A DNA stretch of 31,942 nt from positions 1-31,942 of the forward strand of contig JAWVYO010000020.1 of assembly GCA_033722675.1 (NCBI GenBank). Direction: 5' to 3'. The notes under the pieces are model-generated. The model worked only from the letters and a program-made list of their open reading frames with translations. It did not search any database and had not been told where the DNA came from. The position numbers were made by a program, and so were the translations under genes. Within the stretch, counting starts at the first letter, position 1, and each line of letters opens with the position of its first letter. The stretch comes from DATHYU01 sp033722675. GTDB taxonomy: Bacteria; Actinomycetota; Acidimicrobiia; Spongiisociales; UBA11373. Shown one piece after another: positions 1 to 7,369 of the stretch.

Positions 1-157
1 GGTCGGAGAGGTCCACGACGAGGGCACGCTCCACCCCGGCGAGGGGAAGCGCCCCGTCGGAGGCGACGACGACATCGAGTCCCAGCCCCGTCGCGGCCTC
101 CACGAAGTCCGGGGCGCGATACGTCGACGTCGGGATCACGAGCACGATACGGGCCAC
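1..157 (-). CDS. ATP-grasp-like protein, N-terminal fragment
   Basis: This is a partial gene whose start lies in the window and whose body runs off the left edge. The 52 visible residues begin VARIVLVIPTSTYR and form an alternating beta/alpha pattern (hydrophobic strand, helix, then a second strand VVVAS). That resembles the N-terminal pre-ATP-grasp subdomain of actinobacterial ATP-grasp proteins. I chose the GTG at 157 because reading frame and hydrophobic pattern begin cleanly there; the nearby ATG at about 165 is in another frame that stops after a few codons. It diverges from the nfu-like gene at 296. The catalytic part is not visible, so the family call rests on resemblance of a short segment. 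Confidence 0.45.
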   Translation of the reverse strand, partial: MARIVLVIPTSTYRAPDFVEAATGLGLDVVVASDGALPLAGVERALVVDLSD

Positions 158-295
158 GTCCCCATGATGGCTCGCGTCGGGAGGCGTCCTGCGTACGACG
201 CCGTGGCCCGGTCGATCGGGCGGCGGCAGGCGGGAGGGAGCGGGGGATGGCTGCGGCCGCCCGATAGCATGCGGGTCCCCGACCGCAGGGACGCC

Positions 296-910
296 ATGCC
301 CGACGACGACCAGGTGCTGTCGATCACGCCCGAGGCCCTCTCGGCGATCCGTGACGTGATGGCGCGTGAGCCCGATGCCGACGACCTCGCCCTGAGCCTG
401 TCCATCACGGGCGTGCGTGGCGTCGACTTCACGTACGAGCTGACCTTCATCCCGACGGAGGACGCGGCCGACGACGACGCCGGTTTCGAGGTCGACGGGC
501 TGCCGGTGGTCGTGAAGGGCGACTCGATCGAGAACCTGCGGGGTGCCACGATCGCCGTCAAGGACGGCGGCCTGGCCATCGACAACCCCAACAGCCCCGT
601 GCCCGCCATCGGGACCGCCGACGCCGCGGTCGACGGCCCCGTCGCCGAGCGCGTGCAGCAGGTGCTGAGCGAGCAGATCAACCCGGCGATCGCCAGCCAC
701 GGCGGCTTCGCCGAACTCGTCGCCGTGGAGGGGGACACCGCCTTCCTCCGCCTGGGCGGCGGGTGCCAGGGCTGCGGGCTGGCGCAGGTGACCCTGTCCC
801 AGGGCATCGAGCGGACGCTCGTCCAGTCGATCCCCGAGATCGAGCGGGTCGTGGACGTCACCGATCACGCCTCGGGCGACAACCCCTACTACGAGCGGTC
901 CAAGAAGTAG
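296..910 (+). CDS. NfuA-like Fe-S cluster carrier (NifU C-terminal domain)
   Basis: A 204-residue protein. Residues 1-100 look like a degenerate A-type (IscA/HesB-like) scaffold domain without the usual cysteines. Residues about 114-190 are a NifU C-terminal domain with the signature GGGCQGCG, giving Cys157-x2-Cys160. Proteins with this architecture dimerise around a 4Fe-4S cluster held by the CxxC pairs and deliver it to apo-enzymes. The open frame extends back to 164, but that stretch is low-complexity Arg/Pro and not domain-like. The ATG at 296 has an AGGG element just upstream and opens MPDDDQVLSITPEA; an in-frame ATG at 269 is the alternative. The function is confident from the motif. 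Client proteins are unknown, although the window contains a probable Fe-S regulator at 27016-27543. Confidence 0.85.
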   Translation: MPDDDQVLSITPEALSAIRDVMAREPDADDLALSLSITGVRGVDFTYELTFIPTEDAADDDAGFEVDGLPVVVKGDSIENLRGATIAVKDGGLAIDNPNSPVPAIGTADAAVDGPVAERVQQVLSEQINPAIASHGGFAELVAVEGDTAFLRLGGGCQGCGLAQVTLSQGIERTLVQSIPEIERVVDVTDHASGDNPYYERSKK

Positions 911-911
911 G

Positions 912-3284
912 TCAGCCCATGCCGGTGCGGTGCGCCCGGACGAGGGCCGACACCGCATCGATCCGCCGCACCAGTTCGGCCACCTCGGCGGCCCACGCCC
1001 CCCTCGCCTCGAGGATCCCGACGTCACCGCCGTCGAGCAGCCCCCGGTTGGCCGCGAGCTTGATCGCCGTGTCGTAGAGCACGCTCGACACCCCCTCGGG
1101 GCTGCGGATCCGACGCTGTGCGAGGTACTGGCGTCCCAGGGCGAGGCATTCGTCGACGAACGCCTTCCGGTCGACGTCGAACCGATGGTCGCGGGCGGCG
1201 AGGGCGTCGGCGACCACGTGGTACGCCTCGACGATGGGGCGCAGCACCCAGTGCGCCGCGTACGGGCGGGTGGACCGCAGCAGGGTGAGCACGTCCTCGC
1301 GACTGCCGGCGAGGGCCGTCCGCCAGTCCGGGTCCGCGTCCGCGAGCTCCGCCTCGACCTCGGCGCGGAACTCGGCTCGCTCCGAGAAGTAGAACTCGAA
1401 CTTGAGCAGGTCCCGCAGGGCGGCGATCTCCTCCCAGAACACGACCTCGCGGTCGGCCGGGGCGTCGGCGGCGGCGATGAGCGCCAGCTCGGCGATGGCG
1501 CCGGTCGTGAAGAAGTGGATGATCGTGTTGCGGTAGTACGCCGCGGCGAGGTGCTGCTCGTGCGTGATCTCGTAGACCGTCTGCGTCCCGCCTTCGTGAC
1601 GGGTGACCACGCCGTGCTCGACGAGGGCGTCGAGGGCGTCCTGCACCTGTTCCGGCGTGTCGTAGTGGAGGGGCTCGGTGGTGGGAAGCCCGCGGCGGCG
1701 GACGTCGTCGACGAACTCGGCGACGACCTCGCAGGTCTCGGCGACGGTGAGCGCCCGCTCCCGGTTGCCGAGCAGGGCGAGGGTGACGAGGGAGATCGGC
1801 GTGATCGGGGTGACCCGGTTGATCCGCGTCCCCACCTCGAAGGCGAGCTTCTGCACCTCGAGCGCGTGGTCGTCGGGGTCGCCGTGGTCGCCGGGCTCGT
1901 AGGGCGAGAGGCGGTCGGAGAGATGGATCGGCTCCCCGAATCGCACGTAGATGCGTCCGTAGCGGCGCCGGAGCGACCGGATCGCCCGCACCATCCACGC
2001 GAAGGACTCCTTCTGCTTGCGCGCCCCGCGCTGTTCTGCGGCGTAGTCGCCGACGTCCTGGATCTGGTCGTAGGCGATGGAGACGGGGAGCAGCACGGCG
2101 TCCTCGGCGCTCCCCCGCCGGTAGGAGTCGGCGACGTAGGCCATCATCCCGTACCGGGGCTCGCGCAGCTTGCCGCTGCGGGACCGGCCGCCCTCCATGA
2201 ACCATTCGAGGGGGAACCGCTTCGAGAGCAGGTAGTCGAGGTACTGCTTGAGGGTGAACTTGTAGGGCTCGTTGTCCTTGAAGGACCGACGGATGAAGAA
2301 CACCCCCGCCCGACGGATCAGCGGACCGACGGGGAAGAAGTTCATGTTGATCCCACCGGCCGTGTGGTTCGGCGGGAGCCCGTTCTCGTAGAGGAGGTAC
2401 ATGAGCACGAGGTGGTCGAGCTGGGACTTGTGGCTCGGGAGGAACACGAGCGAGTGCTGCTGCCCGAGCTCCGCGAGGCGCTGGAGTTCCTCGCGGTCGT
2501 AGTCGATGCGGCGGTGGTAGCCCTGCGTGTAGAGCACGCGGATGAGCGCCGCGATCAGATCGATCACGTAGGTGCTGTGCGTCGCGGCGATCTCGTCGAG
2601 GTACTGCTCGGTGCGGGCGAAGACGTCCTCGGGGTCCTCGCCGAGCTCGTCGGCGAGCCGCAGCACGCCGAGCCGGAAGGAACTCCGCCCGGTCAGGTCC
2701 TCGGCGAGGAAGCGGGGCACCTTGTAGCGGTTGCCGCGGATCCGTCGCTCGGCACGCTCGAGGGCGAGCGACGCCTGGAGGGCCACGTAGTCGGCGAACC
2801 CGTGGGGATCCTCGGGCGCTCGTGCCCTGGCCGCCACCCATCGCGAGCGCAGCTCGTCGACGGTGGCGGCGTCACCCCGGACGACCCGGGCGCGGTCGGG
2901 GCGGAACCGGGCGATCCACTCCTGCCGGATCCGGCTCGGGTCGCGTGCGTCGCCGAGGGCGATGAGATCGAGGAGCCGGGGGGTCCGGCGACGGGGCCCG
3001 CCGGGGCCGAACCAGGCGACGCGCAGCGGCACGAGGAGGGCACCGGCGGCCGACTCGAGCTCCGCCCGGAAGTCGGTCTCGGAGGCGGGCCGCATCGCCA
3101 GGCGCCGGGACCGCGTCGGCAGGTCGACGAGCCGGTAGGGGGTGCCGTCGGGCCGGTTGCGCTGGAGCCACTCCGTCAGCAGCCGACGCTCCACGGGGCT
3201 CGAGGCGTCGAGCAGGAACACGATCGGCTCGCCCGCCGAACTCGGCCAGGGATCCTCGTCGCGAACGGCGCGCAGCTCTGCCAT
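912..3284 (-). CDS. plsB: Glycerol-3-phosphate 1-O-acyltransferase PlsB
   Basis: A 790-residue membrane-associated acyltransferase for the first step of glycerolipid synthesis, transferring an acyl group to sn-glycerol-3-phosphate. The acyltransferase blocks are all visible: HKSQLD (HX4D, residues 285-290) carries the catalytic His/Asp; GGINMNF and FFIRRSF follow; FMEGGRSRSG (362-371) is the glycerol-phosphate-binding block; VLLPVSIAYDQI (about 398-409) is block IV. The length fits the large PlsB type rather than the small PlsC or PlsY types. It ends 2 bp after the convergent nfu-like gene. It follows SDR and HAD genes on the same strand (88-bp gap), probably in one transcription unit. The N-terminal ~150 residues are the variable region typical of the family. 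The start ATG at 3284 is the first in frame and opens MAELRAVRDE. Confidence 0.93.
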   Translation of the reverse strand: MAELRAVRDEDPWPSSAGEPIVFLLDASSPVERRLLTEWLQRNRPDGTPYRLVDLPTRSRRLAMRPASETDFRAELESAAGALLVPLRVAWFGPGGPRRRTPRLLDLIALGDARDPSRIRQEWIARFRPDRARVVRGDAATVDELRSRWVAARARAPEDPHGFADYVALQASLALERAERRIRGNRYKVPRFLAEDLTGRSSFRLGVLRLADELGEDPEDVFARTEQYLDEIAATHSTYVIDLIAALIRVLYTQGYHRRIDYDREELQRLAELGQQHSLVFLPSHKSQLDHLVLMYLLYENGLPPNHTAGGINMNFFPVGPLIRRAGVFFIRRSFKDNEPYKFTLKQYLDYLLSKRFPLEWFMEGGRSRSGKLREPRYGMMAYVADSYRRGSAEDAVLLPVSIAYDQIQDVGDYAAEQRGARKQKESFAWMVRAIRSLRRRYGRIYVRFGEPIHLSDRLSPYEPGDHGDPDDHALEVQKLAFEVGTRINRVTPITPISLVTLALLGNRERALTVAETCEVVAEFVDDVRRRGLPTTEPLHYDTPEQVQDALDALVEHGVVTRHEGGTQTVYEITHEQHLAAAYYRNTIIHFFTTGAIAELALIAAADAPADREVVFWEEIAALRDLLKFEFYFSERAEFRAEVEAELADADPDWRTALAGSREDVLTLLRSTRPYAAHWVLRPIVEAYHVVADALAARDHRFDVDRKAFVDECLALGRQYLAQRRIRSPEGVSSVLYDTAIKLAANRGLLDGGDVGILEARGAWAAEVAELVRRIDAVSALVRAHRTGMG

Positions 3285-3372
3285 GGGCGGAGTGTAGGGA
3301 GCGGGTCCGCGGCTCAGGCGATGCGAGCGCGCCGCCGACGCCTGGCCGCGCCGGCGATGGCCGAGGGGGACG

Positions 3373-4143
3373 TCACTTGGGTCCCATGCGCGTCCCGGCG
3401 TCCAACCGCACGACCTCGCCGTTGACGAGGGGATTCTCCACGAGCGCGACCGCCATGGCGGCGAAGTCGGCCGGGGTCCCGAGCCGTTTCGGGAAGACGT
3501 GCAGGGCGGCCAGGGACTCCTTCAGCTCCTGGGGCGCCGACGCCAGCATCGGGGTGTCCATGATGCCCGGCGCGATGGTGTTCACCCGCACACCGATGGC
3601 CGCGAGGTCGCGGGCGAGGGTGATCGTGAGCGACGCGACGCCGCCCTTCGAGGCGGCGTAGGCGGCCTGGCCGACCTGCCCCTCGTAGGCGGCGATGGAG
3701 GCGACGTTGACGATGGCGCCCCGCTCCCCGTCGGGGCCGGGCTCGTTGTCCGCCATGACCTTCGCCACCCGCCGGGTGACGTCGAACGTCCCCACGAGGT
3801 TGACCTCGAGCACCCAGCGGAAGAGGTCGAGGGGGAAGAGCTCACCGGAACGGGTCACCACCCGATGCGCGGGGGCGACCCCTGCGGCGTTCACGGCGAT
3901 GTCGATCCCGCCCATCACGTCGACGGCGTGGTCGACGGCGGCACCGACGTCGTCGGTGTCCGTCACGTCGGAGGGCACGAAGACCGCCGCCTCGCCCAGA
4001 TCGTCGGCGACGGCCTGGCCGTCCGAGGTGGGGAGATCGAGGAGGGCGACCCGGGCCCCCCGCTCGACGAGGTGGCGGGCGGTGCCCTCCCCGAGGCCGG
4101 AGGCCCCGCCGGTGATGAACGCCCGGGCGCCGTCGATCTGCAT
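3373..4143 (-). CDS. SDR-family oxidoreductase (3-hydroxyacyl-CoA dehydrogenase-like)
   Basis: A 256-residue classical short-chain dehydrogenase. The NAD-binding glycine motif TGGASGLG lies at residues 11-18, an acidic residue ends strand 2 (LLDLP), NAAG is near 85-88, and the catalytic Ser149, Tyr162 and Lys166 (YAASK) are present. The C-terminal end, including APGIMDTPML and the VNGEVVRLDAG tail, resembles type II 3-hydroxyacyl-CoA dehydrogenases (HSD17B10-like). Its position between a HAD hydrolase gene (44-bp gap upstream) and plsB (88-bp gap downstream), all on the minus strand, is consistent with a role in acyl metabolism. That substrate is an inference; SDR specificity cannot be read from motifs. 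Confidence 0.85.
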   Translation of the reverse strand: MQIDGARAFITGGASGLGEGTARHLVERGARVALLDLPTSDGQAVADDLGEAAVFVPSDVTDTDDVGAAVDHAVDVMGGIDIAVNAAGVAPAHRVVTRSGELFPLDLFRWVLEVNLVGTFDVTRRVAKVMADNEPGPDGERGAIVNVASIAAYEGQVGQAAYAASKGGVASLTITLARDLAAIGVRVNTIAPGIMDTPMLASAPQELKESLAALHVFPKRLGTPADFAAMAVALVENPLVNGEVVRLDAGTRMGPK

Positions 4144-4187
4144 GCTCGTCTCCTCGTTCGCCTCCGAGGAACGCTACCGCCGCCGGA

Positions 4188-5135
4188 TCAGACGTGGCCG
4201 GGCGGATTGGGGATGGAGGCGAAGGCTCGCCGCCGGGCGTCGACGATCTCGTCGGCGATCTGGTCGAGGCTGTCCATCAGCCAGAGGTAGGCGGCTTCGC
4301 CCTCCCGGAAGTCGGCTTCGGCGAGCCCCTGGATACGGCCCTGCTCCTGGAGGTCCTTCACCCGCCGGAAGTTGTTGCGGGGTTCGGTGGTGTAGACACC
4401 GAGGGTCTTCCCACCGTGCTGGTTGAGGATCGAGAAGACCGGTACGTCGCTCGGACCGTCGGCGACGTAAACCATGTGGGGGATCGGGACGCGCCGCTGC
4501 TCCTCGCTCATCCGGGCGTTGACGTCGATGCCCTCGTGCACGTTCACGCCCTTGTTGATCTCGAAGATCGCCCGGGTCTTGGCCGTGTTGTCGATGGTCG
4601 AGCCCAGGTGCGTGATGGTGTCGGCGCGAGCGGTGGCGAGGGTGTCCCGATACCCCCGTGGCGCCAGGCCCTCGACGAAGGTGTTCGCCCAGATGCCGTC
4701 GATGTGGGGGGCGACGACGCTGCCCTCGATCATCGGACGGATGCCGGTCGAGACCACGTAGTGCTCGACGGTGATGCCCTGGGCGGCGTACTCGGGCACC
4801 GAGGCCAGGTGCTCGCGGGTGGCCGTGAAGAACTCGGGGATGCCGGGACTCGGCTCGATCTCGGCGCCGAGTTCGCGGAGCCGGGCGTTCGACAGGCCGT
4901 CGAACACCCCGGCCTGCACGTAGGAGAGGATGTGCAGGAGGTAGACCTGGTCGCGGGCGACGATCTCACCCCGCGCCCGGTACCAGTCGACGAGTCCGTC
5001 GACCTCGCCCCAGAACTCGTCGGGATCGACGCCGTAGGCGGCGAACAGCGGGTCCTGCTGGTTCGACGGGATGAGGGTCCGATCGAAGTCCCAGATGAAG
5101 GCGATGACCGTCTGCGTGTAGAGCGGGATGGGCAC
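4188..5135 (-). CDS. HAD-superfamily phosphatase-like hydrolase
   Basis: A 315-residue HAD hydrolase. Motif I is DFDRTL, with nucleophile Asp16 and acid/base Asp18. Motif II is VVSTGI, and the metal-binding motif IV is VADGPSD. Between motifs I and II is a helical insertion of about 90 residues, acting as a cap. The fold normally hydrolyses phosphate monoesters through an aspartyl-phosphate intermediate; the substrate is unknown. It sits upstream of the SDR and plsB genes on the same strand, and 39 bp downstream of a small hypothetical gene, so a four-gene transcription unit is plausible. The conserved C-terminal region (residues 210-300) with EPRNNFRRVKDLQEQGRI is longer than in minimal HAD phosphatases. 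Confidence 0.8.
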   Translation of the reverse strand: MPIPLYTQTVIAFIWDFDRTLIPSNQQDPLFAAYGVDPDEFWGEVDGLVDWYRARGEIVARDQVYLLHILSYVQAGVFDGLSNARLRELGAEIEPSPGIPEFFTATREHLASVPEYAAQGITVEHYVVSTGIRPMIEGSVVAPHIDGIWANTFVEGLAPRGYRDTLATARADTITHLGSTIDNTAKTRAIFEINKGVNVHEGIDVNARMSEEQRRVPIPHMVYVADGPSDVPVFSILNQHGGKTLGVYTTEPRNNFRRVKDLQEQGRIQGLAEADFREGEAAYLWLMDSLDQIADEIVDARRRAFASIPNPPGHV

Positions 5136-5174
5136 GAGGCAAGGCTACCGACGGCCGTCGGCGGGGCCGCGGAC

Positions 5175-5537
5175 CTAGGGGATCTCGTGGCCGCCGAAGT
5201 GGGGCGACCCGTCCTCGATCCACCAGCCCTGCAGCATGGCGGGCCGGCCACGGAGATCGCGATGGGCTTCCCCGAGGCGCGCCGAGGGGACGAGGACCGT
5301 CACCGCCCATCCCGCCGCTGCAAGGCGGGAGACGGCCGGCCCGATGTCGGCGACCGCCTCGTCGTCGTCCACGACGCACTCCACGACACCGAGGTCGGGA
5401 GCCACGACCGCCCGTCCCGGGACGTCGAGGGCGGTCATGTCGTCGCCGACGACGGCCGTGCCGACGGCCGCGACGTAGGCCCGGCTCACGGCGTCGACGA
5501 CCAGGTCGACCGTCGTGGATCGTGTGGCGAGCACCAT
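5175..5537 (-). CDS. Hypothetical 120-residue protein
   Basis: I do not recognise a family. The reading frame opens further upstream, but the ATG at 5537 (MVLATRST) is preceded by a strong GGAGG at an appropriate distance, so I use it. The protein is soluble, with alternating hydrophobic and acidic segments (VVAPDLGVVECVVDDDEAVADI, in pieces), suggesting a small alpha/beta domain of receiver-like or Rossmann-like size. It ends 39 bp before the HAD gene start and may be the first gene of the run HAD-SDR-plsB. Base composition matches its neighbours. Confidence 0.6.
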   Translation of the reverse strand: MVLATRSTTVDLVVDAVSRAYVAAVGTAVVGDDMTALDVPGRAVVAPDLGVVECVVDDDEAVADIGPAVSRLAAAGWAVTVLVPSARLGEAHRDLRGRPAMLQGWWIEDGSPHFGGHEIP

Positions 5538-5639
5538 GGCACCTCCGGGCGGGCGAGTTCCATCAGTGTAATCACAGAGGTGCAAGCCTCGCCGACGACC
5601 GCTCTACGCTGTGTCCATGCTGTCGTCCCCCCGCCGCCG
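5538..5639. promoter_or_regulatory. Divergent promoter region, 5175-5537 gene / GNAT gene
   Basis: On the minus strand, TTGCAC followed by TGTGATTACACT lies 25-55 bp upstream of the ATG at 5537. TTACACT is a reasonable -10, although the TTGCAC is too close to be its -35. GTGTAATCACA itself has partial dyad symmetry. On the plus strand, CTACGCT lies about 25 bp before the GNAT start. No regulator can be assigned. Confidence 0.35.
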
Positions 5640-6092
5640 ATGAGCGAGTACGACGTCCGCGTCGTCGACGCGGCCGAGGCGCGGGACCTCCGGGACTCGA
5701 TCCTCCGGCACGTGCGCGATCTGCGCCCCGACGACGTCGACGAGACCCCGAGCACCCTCCACGTCGGGGGCTTCCGCGGGGAGCACCTGGTGGGCGTGGG
5801 CTCGGTCGGCCGCCGGGCGTTCCCCGACGAGACGGGCGGCGATGCGTGGCAGGTGCACGGGTTCGCCATCGAACACGGACATCGCGGCTGGGGGCTCGGC
5901 GGGCTCCTCCTCGATCGCTGCCTGGAGCACGCCGCAGTCCATCGGGCCCGGTTGGCGTGGGCGGACGTCCCCGCCGGGGTGCACGGGTTCTTCGAGCGCC
6001 ACGGCTTCCATCGCGCCGGCGACCCCTTCACGGTCCGGTCGACGCCCCATTACCGGATGATCGTCAGGTTCCGGCGCCCCGGCGACGACTGA
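5640..6092 (+). CDS. GNAT-family N-acetyltransferase
   Basis: A 150-residue single-domain acetyltransferase. Residues about 80-100 (VHGFAIEHGHRGWGLGGLLL) correspond to strand 4 plus the acetyl-CoA pyrophosphate loop, with R/Q-x-x-G-x-G/A-like spacing in HRGWGLGG. FFERHGFHRAG near the C-terminus is the usual Y/F-x-x-x-G-F end motif. The substrate cannot be inferred. The open frame runs far upstream antisense to other genes, but the domain begins after the ATG at 5640 (MSEYDVRVV). There is no good Shine-Dalgarno; a -10-like CTACGCT about 25 bp upstream would give a very short leader. Confidence 0.8.
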   Translation: MSEYDVRVVDAAEARDLRDSILRHVRDLRPDDVDETPSTLHVGGFRGEHLVGVGSVGRRAFPDETGGDAWQVHGFAIEHGHRGWGLGGLLLDRCLEHAAVHRARLAWADVPAGVHGFFERHGFHRAGDPFTVRSTPHYRMIVRFRRPGDD

Positions 6093-6152
6093 GCCTCGGG
6101 ACGGCCCGCCTCGTCTTGCCGATCCGGGCGTCATGTGGGATGGTCTGGGGCG

Positions 6153-6335
6153 ATGAGCACGCTCAAGCAGGTGGCCGGCCGCCGCCCTCGCAAGACCTAC
6201 GACACGGGCCGCACGTGCGCCACGTCGGGGTGCGAGACGACGTTGTCGCGCTACAACAAGAACGATCACTGCTGGACACACCACCAGCCCATCCCCCGCC
6301 CGGCGCGGATCGCCCCGCCGCCGAAGCACCGCTGA
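6153..6335 (+). CDS. Small Cys/His-rich protein
   Basis: A 60-residue basic protein starting MSTLKQVAGRR. Its core is TCATSGCETTLSRYN followed by CWTHH, giving Cys-x4-Cys and, about 17 residues later, Cys-x2-His. That spacing could hold one zinc ion in a short knuckle, and the pattern is a type I have seen in small actinobacterial hypothetical proteins. The rest is basic and proline-rich (PIPRPARIAPPPKHR), compatible with nucleic-acid or ribosome binding, though that is speculation. The ATG at 6153 sits behind GGTCTGGGGCG, a weak ribosome-binding site. It lies between the GNAT gene and the small-transcript locus at 6446. Confidence 0.6.
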   Translation: MSTLKQVAGRRPRKTYDTGRTCATSGCETTLSRYNKNDHCWTHHQPIPRPARIAPPPKHR

Positions 6336-6411
6336 TCCGGGGCCCGCGGGCCCCGTCGATCCCCGCTCCCAGCCGACGGGCGCCGCCCGTGCGTCCGGTC
6401 GCGCCCGGACC

Positions 6412-6440
6412 TTCCCGAACCGGGTCCCCGCTGCTACCGT
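6412..6440 (+). promoter_or_regulatory. Candidate promoter of the small transcript
   Basis: TTCCCG (6412-6417) and TACCGT (6435-6440) are separated by exactly 17 bp, a sigma70-type arrangement with a good -10 and a weak -35. Transcription would begin near 6446-6449, only a few bases before the extended Shine-Dalgarno. Confidence 0.45.
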
Positions 6441-6469
6441 CCCGGGCACGGAGAAAGGAGGTGGTCCCG

Positions 6470-6514
6470 ATATCTAGCTGTTTGTTTAGGACCCCGGAGG
6501 TGGTCGGGCGCTGA
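6470..6514 (+). CDS. Putative 14-codon leader peptide (ATA start?)
   Basis: The AGGAGG at 6456-6461 is followed by 8 bases and then ATA at 6470, the position where a start codon should be. Reading from there gives (M)SSCLFRTPEVVGR and a TGA at 6512-6514. No ATG, GTG or TTG is better placed: an in-frame GTG at 6461 overlaps the Shine-Dalgarno and the TTG at 6482 is too far. The second GGAGGTGGTC falls inside the frame 6 bases before the stop codon, where it could pause a ribosome. Either AUA initiates here, the true start has decayed, or the element is not translated. Function unknown. Confidence 0.35.
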   Translation: MSSCLFRTPEVVGR

Positions 6515-6586
6515 GGCGACCGAGCCATCGAAGGGTCGCCTCACCGGCCTGAGCGGCCGGAAGGGCGAATCCAACCCGGACCACCG

Positions 6587-6653
6587 AGACCCGGAGACCC
6601 GTGAGCTGGTCCTCTCACGGCGGCGGCGACGCCGAAGTGTCTCCGGGTCTTTC
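6587..6653 (+). terminator. Intrinsic terminator-like stem of the small transcript
   Basis: AGACCCGGAGAC (6587-6598) pairs perfectly with GTCTCCGGGTCT (6639-6650). It encloses CGTGAG/CTCACG (6600-6605, 6614-6619) and is followed by TTTCG. The T run is short, as is common in high-GC actinobacteria. Confidence 0.55.
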
Positions 6654-6659
6654 GCGTGC

Positions 6660-7304
6660 TCAGCCGCTCCGACGAAGGCGCTCCACCCCGTCGAGGAGCA
6701 GGTCGAGGCCGAAGTCGAAGTCGCTCCGATCGTCGCCGTCGGACGGCTCCAGGTGCTCGACCACGTGCTCGGCGACGTAGGGGTGGGCCTCCTCGTCCAG
6801 GCCTTCGAGAAATCGCCGGCCCTCCTCCTCCAGGTCCTCGATGGCGCCGTCGAACGTGACCTTCGTGATCGCATGGCCGAGCACGTGGTTCTGGACGGCG
6901 TGGAGGGCGTGGTGGGAGAGACGGCGCGAGCAGCCGCCCCGCCGGAACGCGCCGAGCAGCGCCTCCATCAGCTGGATGCGGTGGATCCCGGGACGGACGG
7001 CGAGCCAGACCTGAGCCATCCAGGGGTGCCGAACGATGACCTCGTAGGCGCTGCGGGCGATCCGACCGACGGCGGTCCGCCAATCCGCTTCCGCCTCCGC
7101 CAGGTCGATCTCCCCGAGGACCGCATCGATCATCGCTGCGACGAGGGCCTCTTTGCCATCGACGTGGCGATAGAGCGACATGGCCCGGGCGTCGAGCTCG
7201 GCCGCGACACTGCGCATCGACACGGCCTCGAGGCCGCCGTCGTCGGCCAGGTCGACCGCGGCGGCGACGATCCGTTCTTCGCTGAGCGGCGTTCGGGTTG
7301 ACAT
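6660..7304 (-). CDS. TetR/AcrR-family transcriptional repressor
   Basis: A 214-residue regulator. The N-terminal helix-turn-helix occupies residues about 9-55, with RIVAAAVDLADDGGLEAVSM and then SVAAELDARAMSLYRHVDGKEAL, the typical TetR recognition helix and following segment. The C-terminal ligand and dimer domain (about 70-210) is all helical and resembles the TetR_C class. It is divergent from the MDR oxidoreductase at 7370 with a 65-bp gap holding a strong palindrome (7322-7338). The simplest model is autoregulation plus control of that oxidoreductase in response to a small hydrophobic ligand; the ligand is unknown. Confidence 0.88.
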   Translation of the reverse strand: MSTRTPLSEERIVAAAVDLADDGGLEAVSMRSVAAELDARAMSLYRHVDGKEALVAAMIDAVLGEIDLAEAEADWRTAVGRIARSAYEVIVRHPWMAQVWLAVRPGIHRIQLMEALLGAFRRGGCSRRLSHHALHAVQNHVLGHAITKVTFDGAIEDLEEEGRRFLEGLDEEAHPYVAEHVVEHLEPSDGDDRSDFDFGLDLLLDGVERLRRSG

Positions 7305-7321
7305 CGTCGTCGCCCCATCTT

Positions 7322-7338
7322 AGCGTACGGCGTACGCT
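7322..7338. promoter_or_regulatory. Palindromic operator between TetR and MDR genes
   Basis: AGCGTAC-GGC-GTACGCT is a perfect 7-3-7 inverted repeat centred at 7330. It lies 17-33 bp from the TetR start and 31-48 bp before the oxidoreductase ATG. A further TGTACGC copy of the half-site follows at 7344-7350. Its size and place are typical of a TetR-type operator. That this TetR binds it is inferred from position. Confidence 0.7.
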
Positions 7339-7369
7339 TACGCTGTACGCAACCCAGGAGGATCTCTCG

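Larger units (their letters stand above)
6446..6656 (+). ncRNA. Candidate structured small RNA with leader ORF and terminator
   Basis: This gene-free interval has several unusual features in order. An AGAAAGGAGGTGGTC element at 6452-6466 matches the consensus extended anti-anti-SD (AGAAAGGAGGTGATC) at 14 of 15 positions. A 14-codon frame lies at ideal spacing behind it. GGAGGTGGTC is repeated at 6496-6505. A perfect 9-bp hairpin (6513-6521 with 6534-6542) overlaps the frame's stop codon. A CCGGCC/GGCCGG hairpin lies at 6544-6560. A perfect 12-bp stem (6587-6598 with 6639-6650) encloses a smaller hairpin (6600-6619) and is followed by TTTCG. No same-strand gene follows before 7370, so it appears to be an autonomous transcript. 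I cannot match it to a named RNA family; its limits are estimated. Confidence 0.5.

Noticed and set aside
164..295. Start of the Nfu-like gene at 164
   Set aside because: The extra 44 residues are Arg/Gly/Pro-rich, overlap the divergent promoter region and are not part of the domain; the ATG at 296 has a better ribosome-binding site.
930..3425. 831-codon open frame on the plus strand opposite plsB
   Set aside because: It is antisense to a clear PlsB gene. Its product is a low-complexity Gly/Val/Glu/Asp/Arg mix without domains, as expected of a mirror frame in GC-rich DNA.
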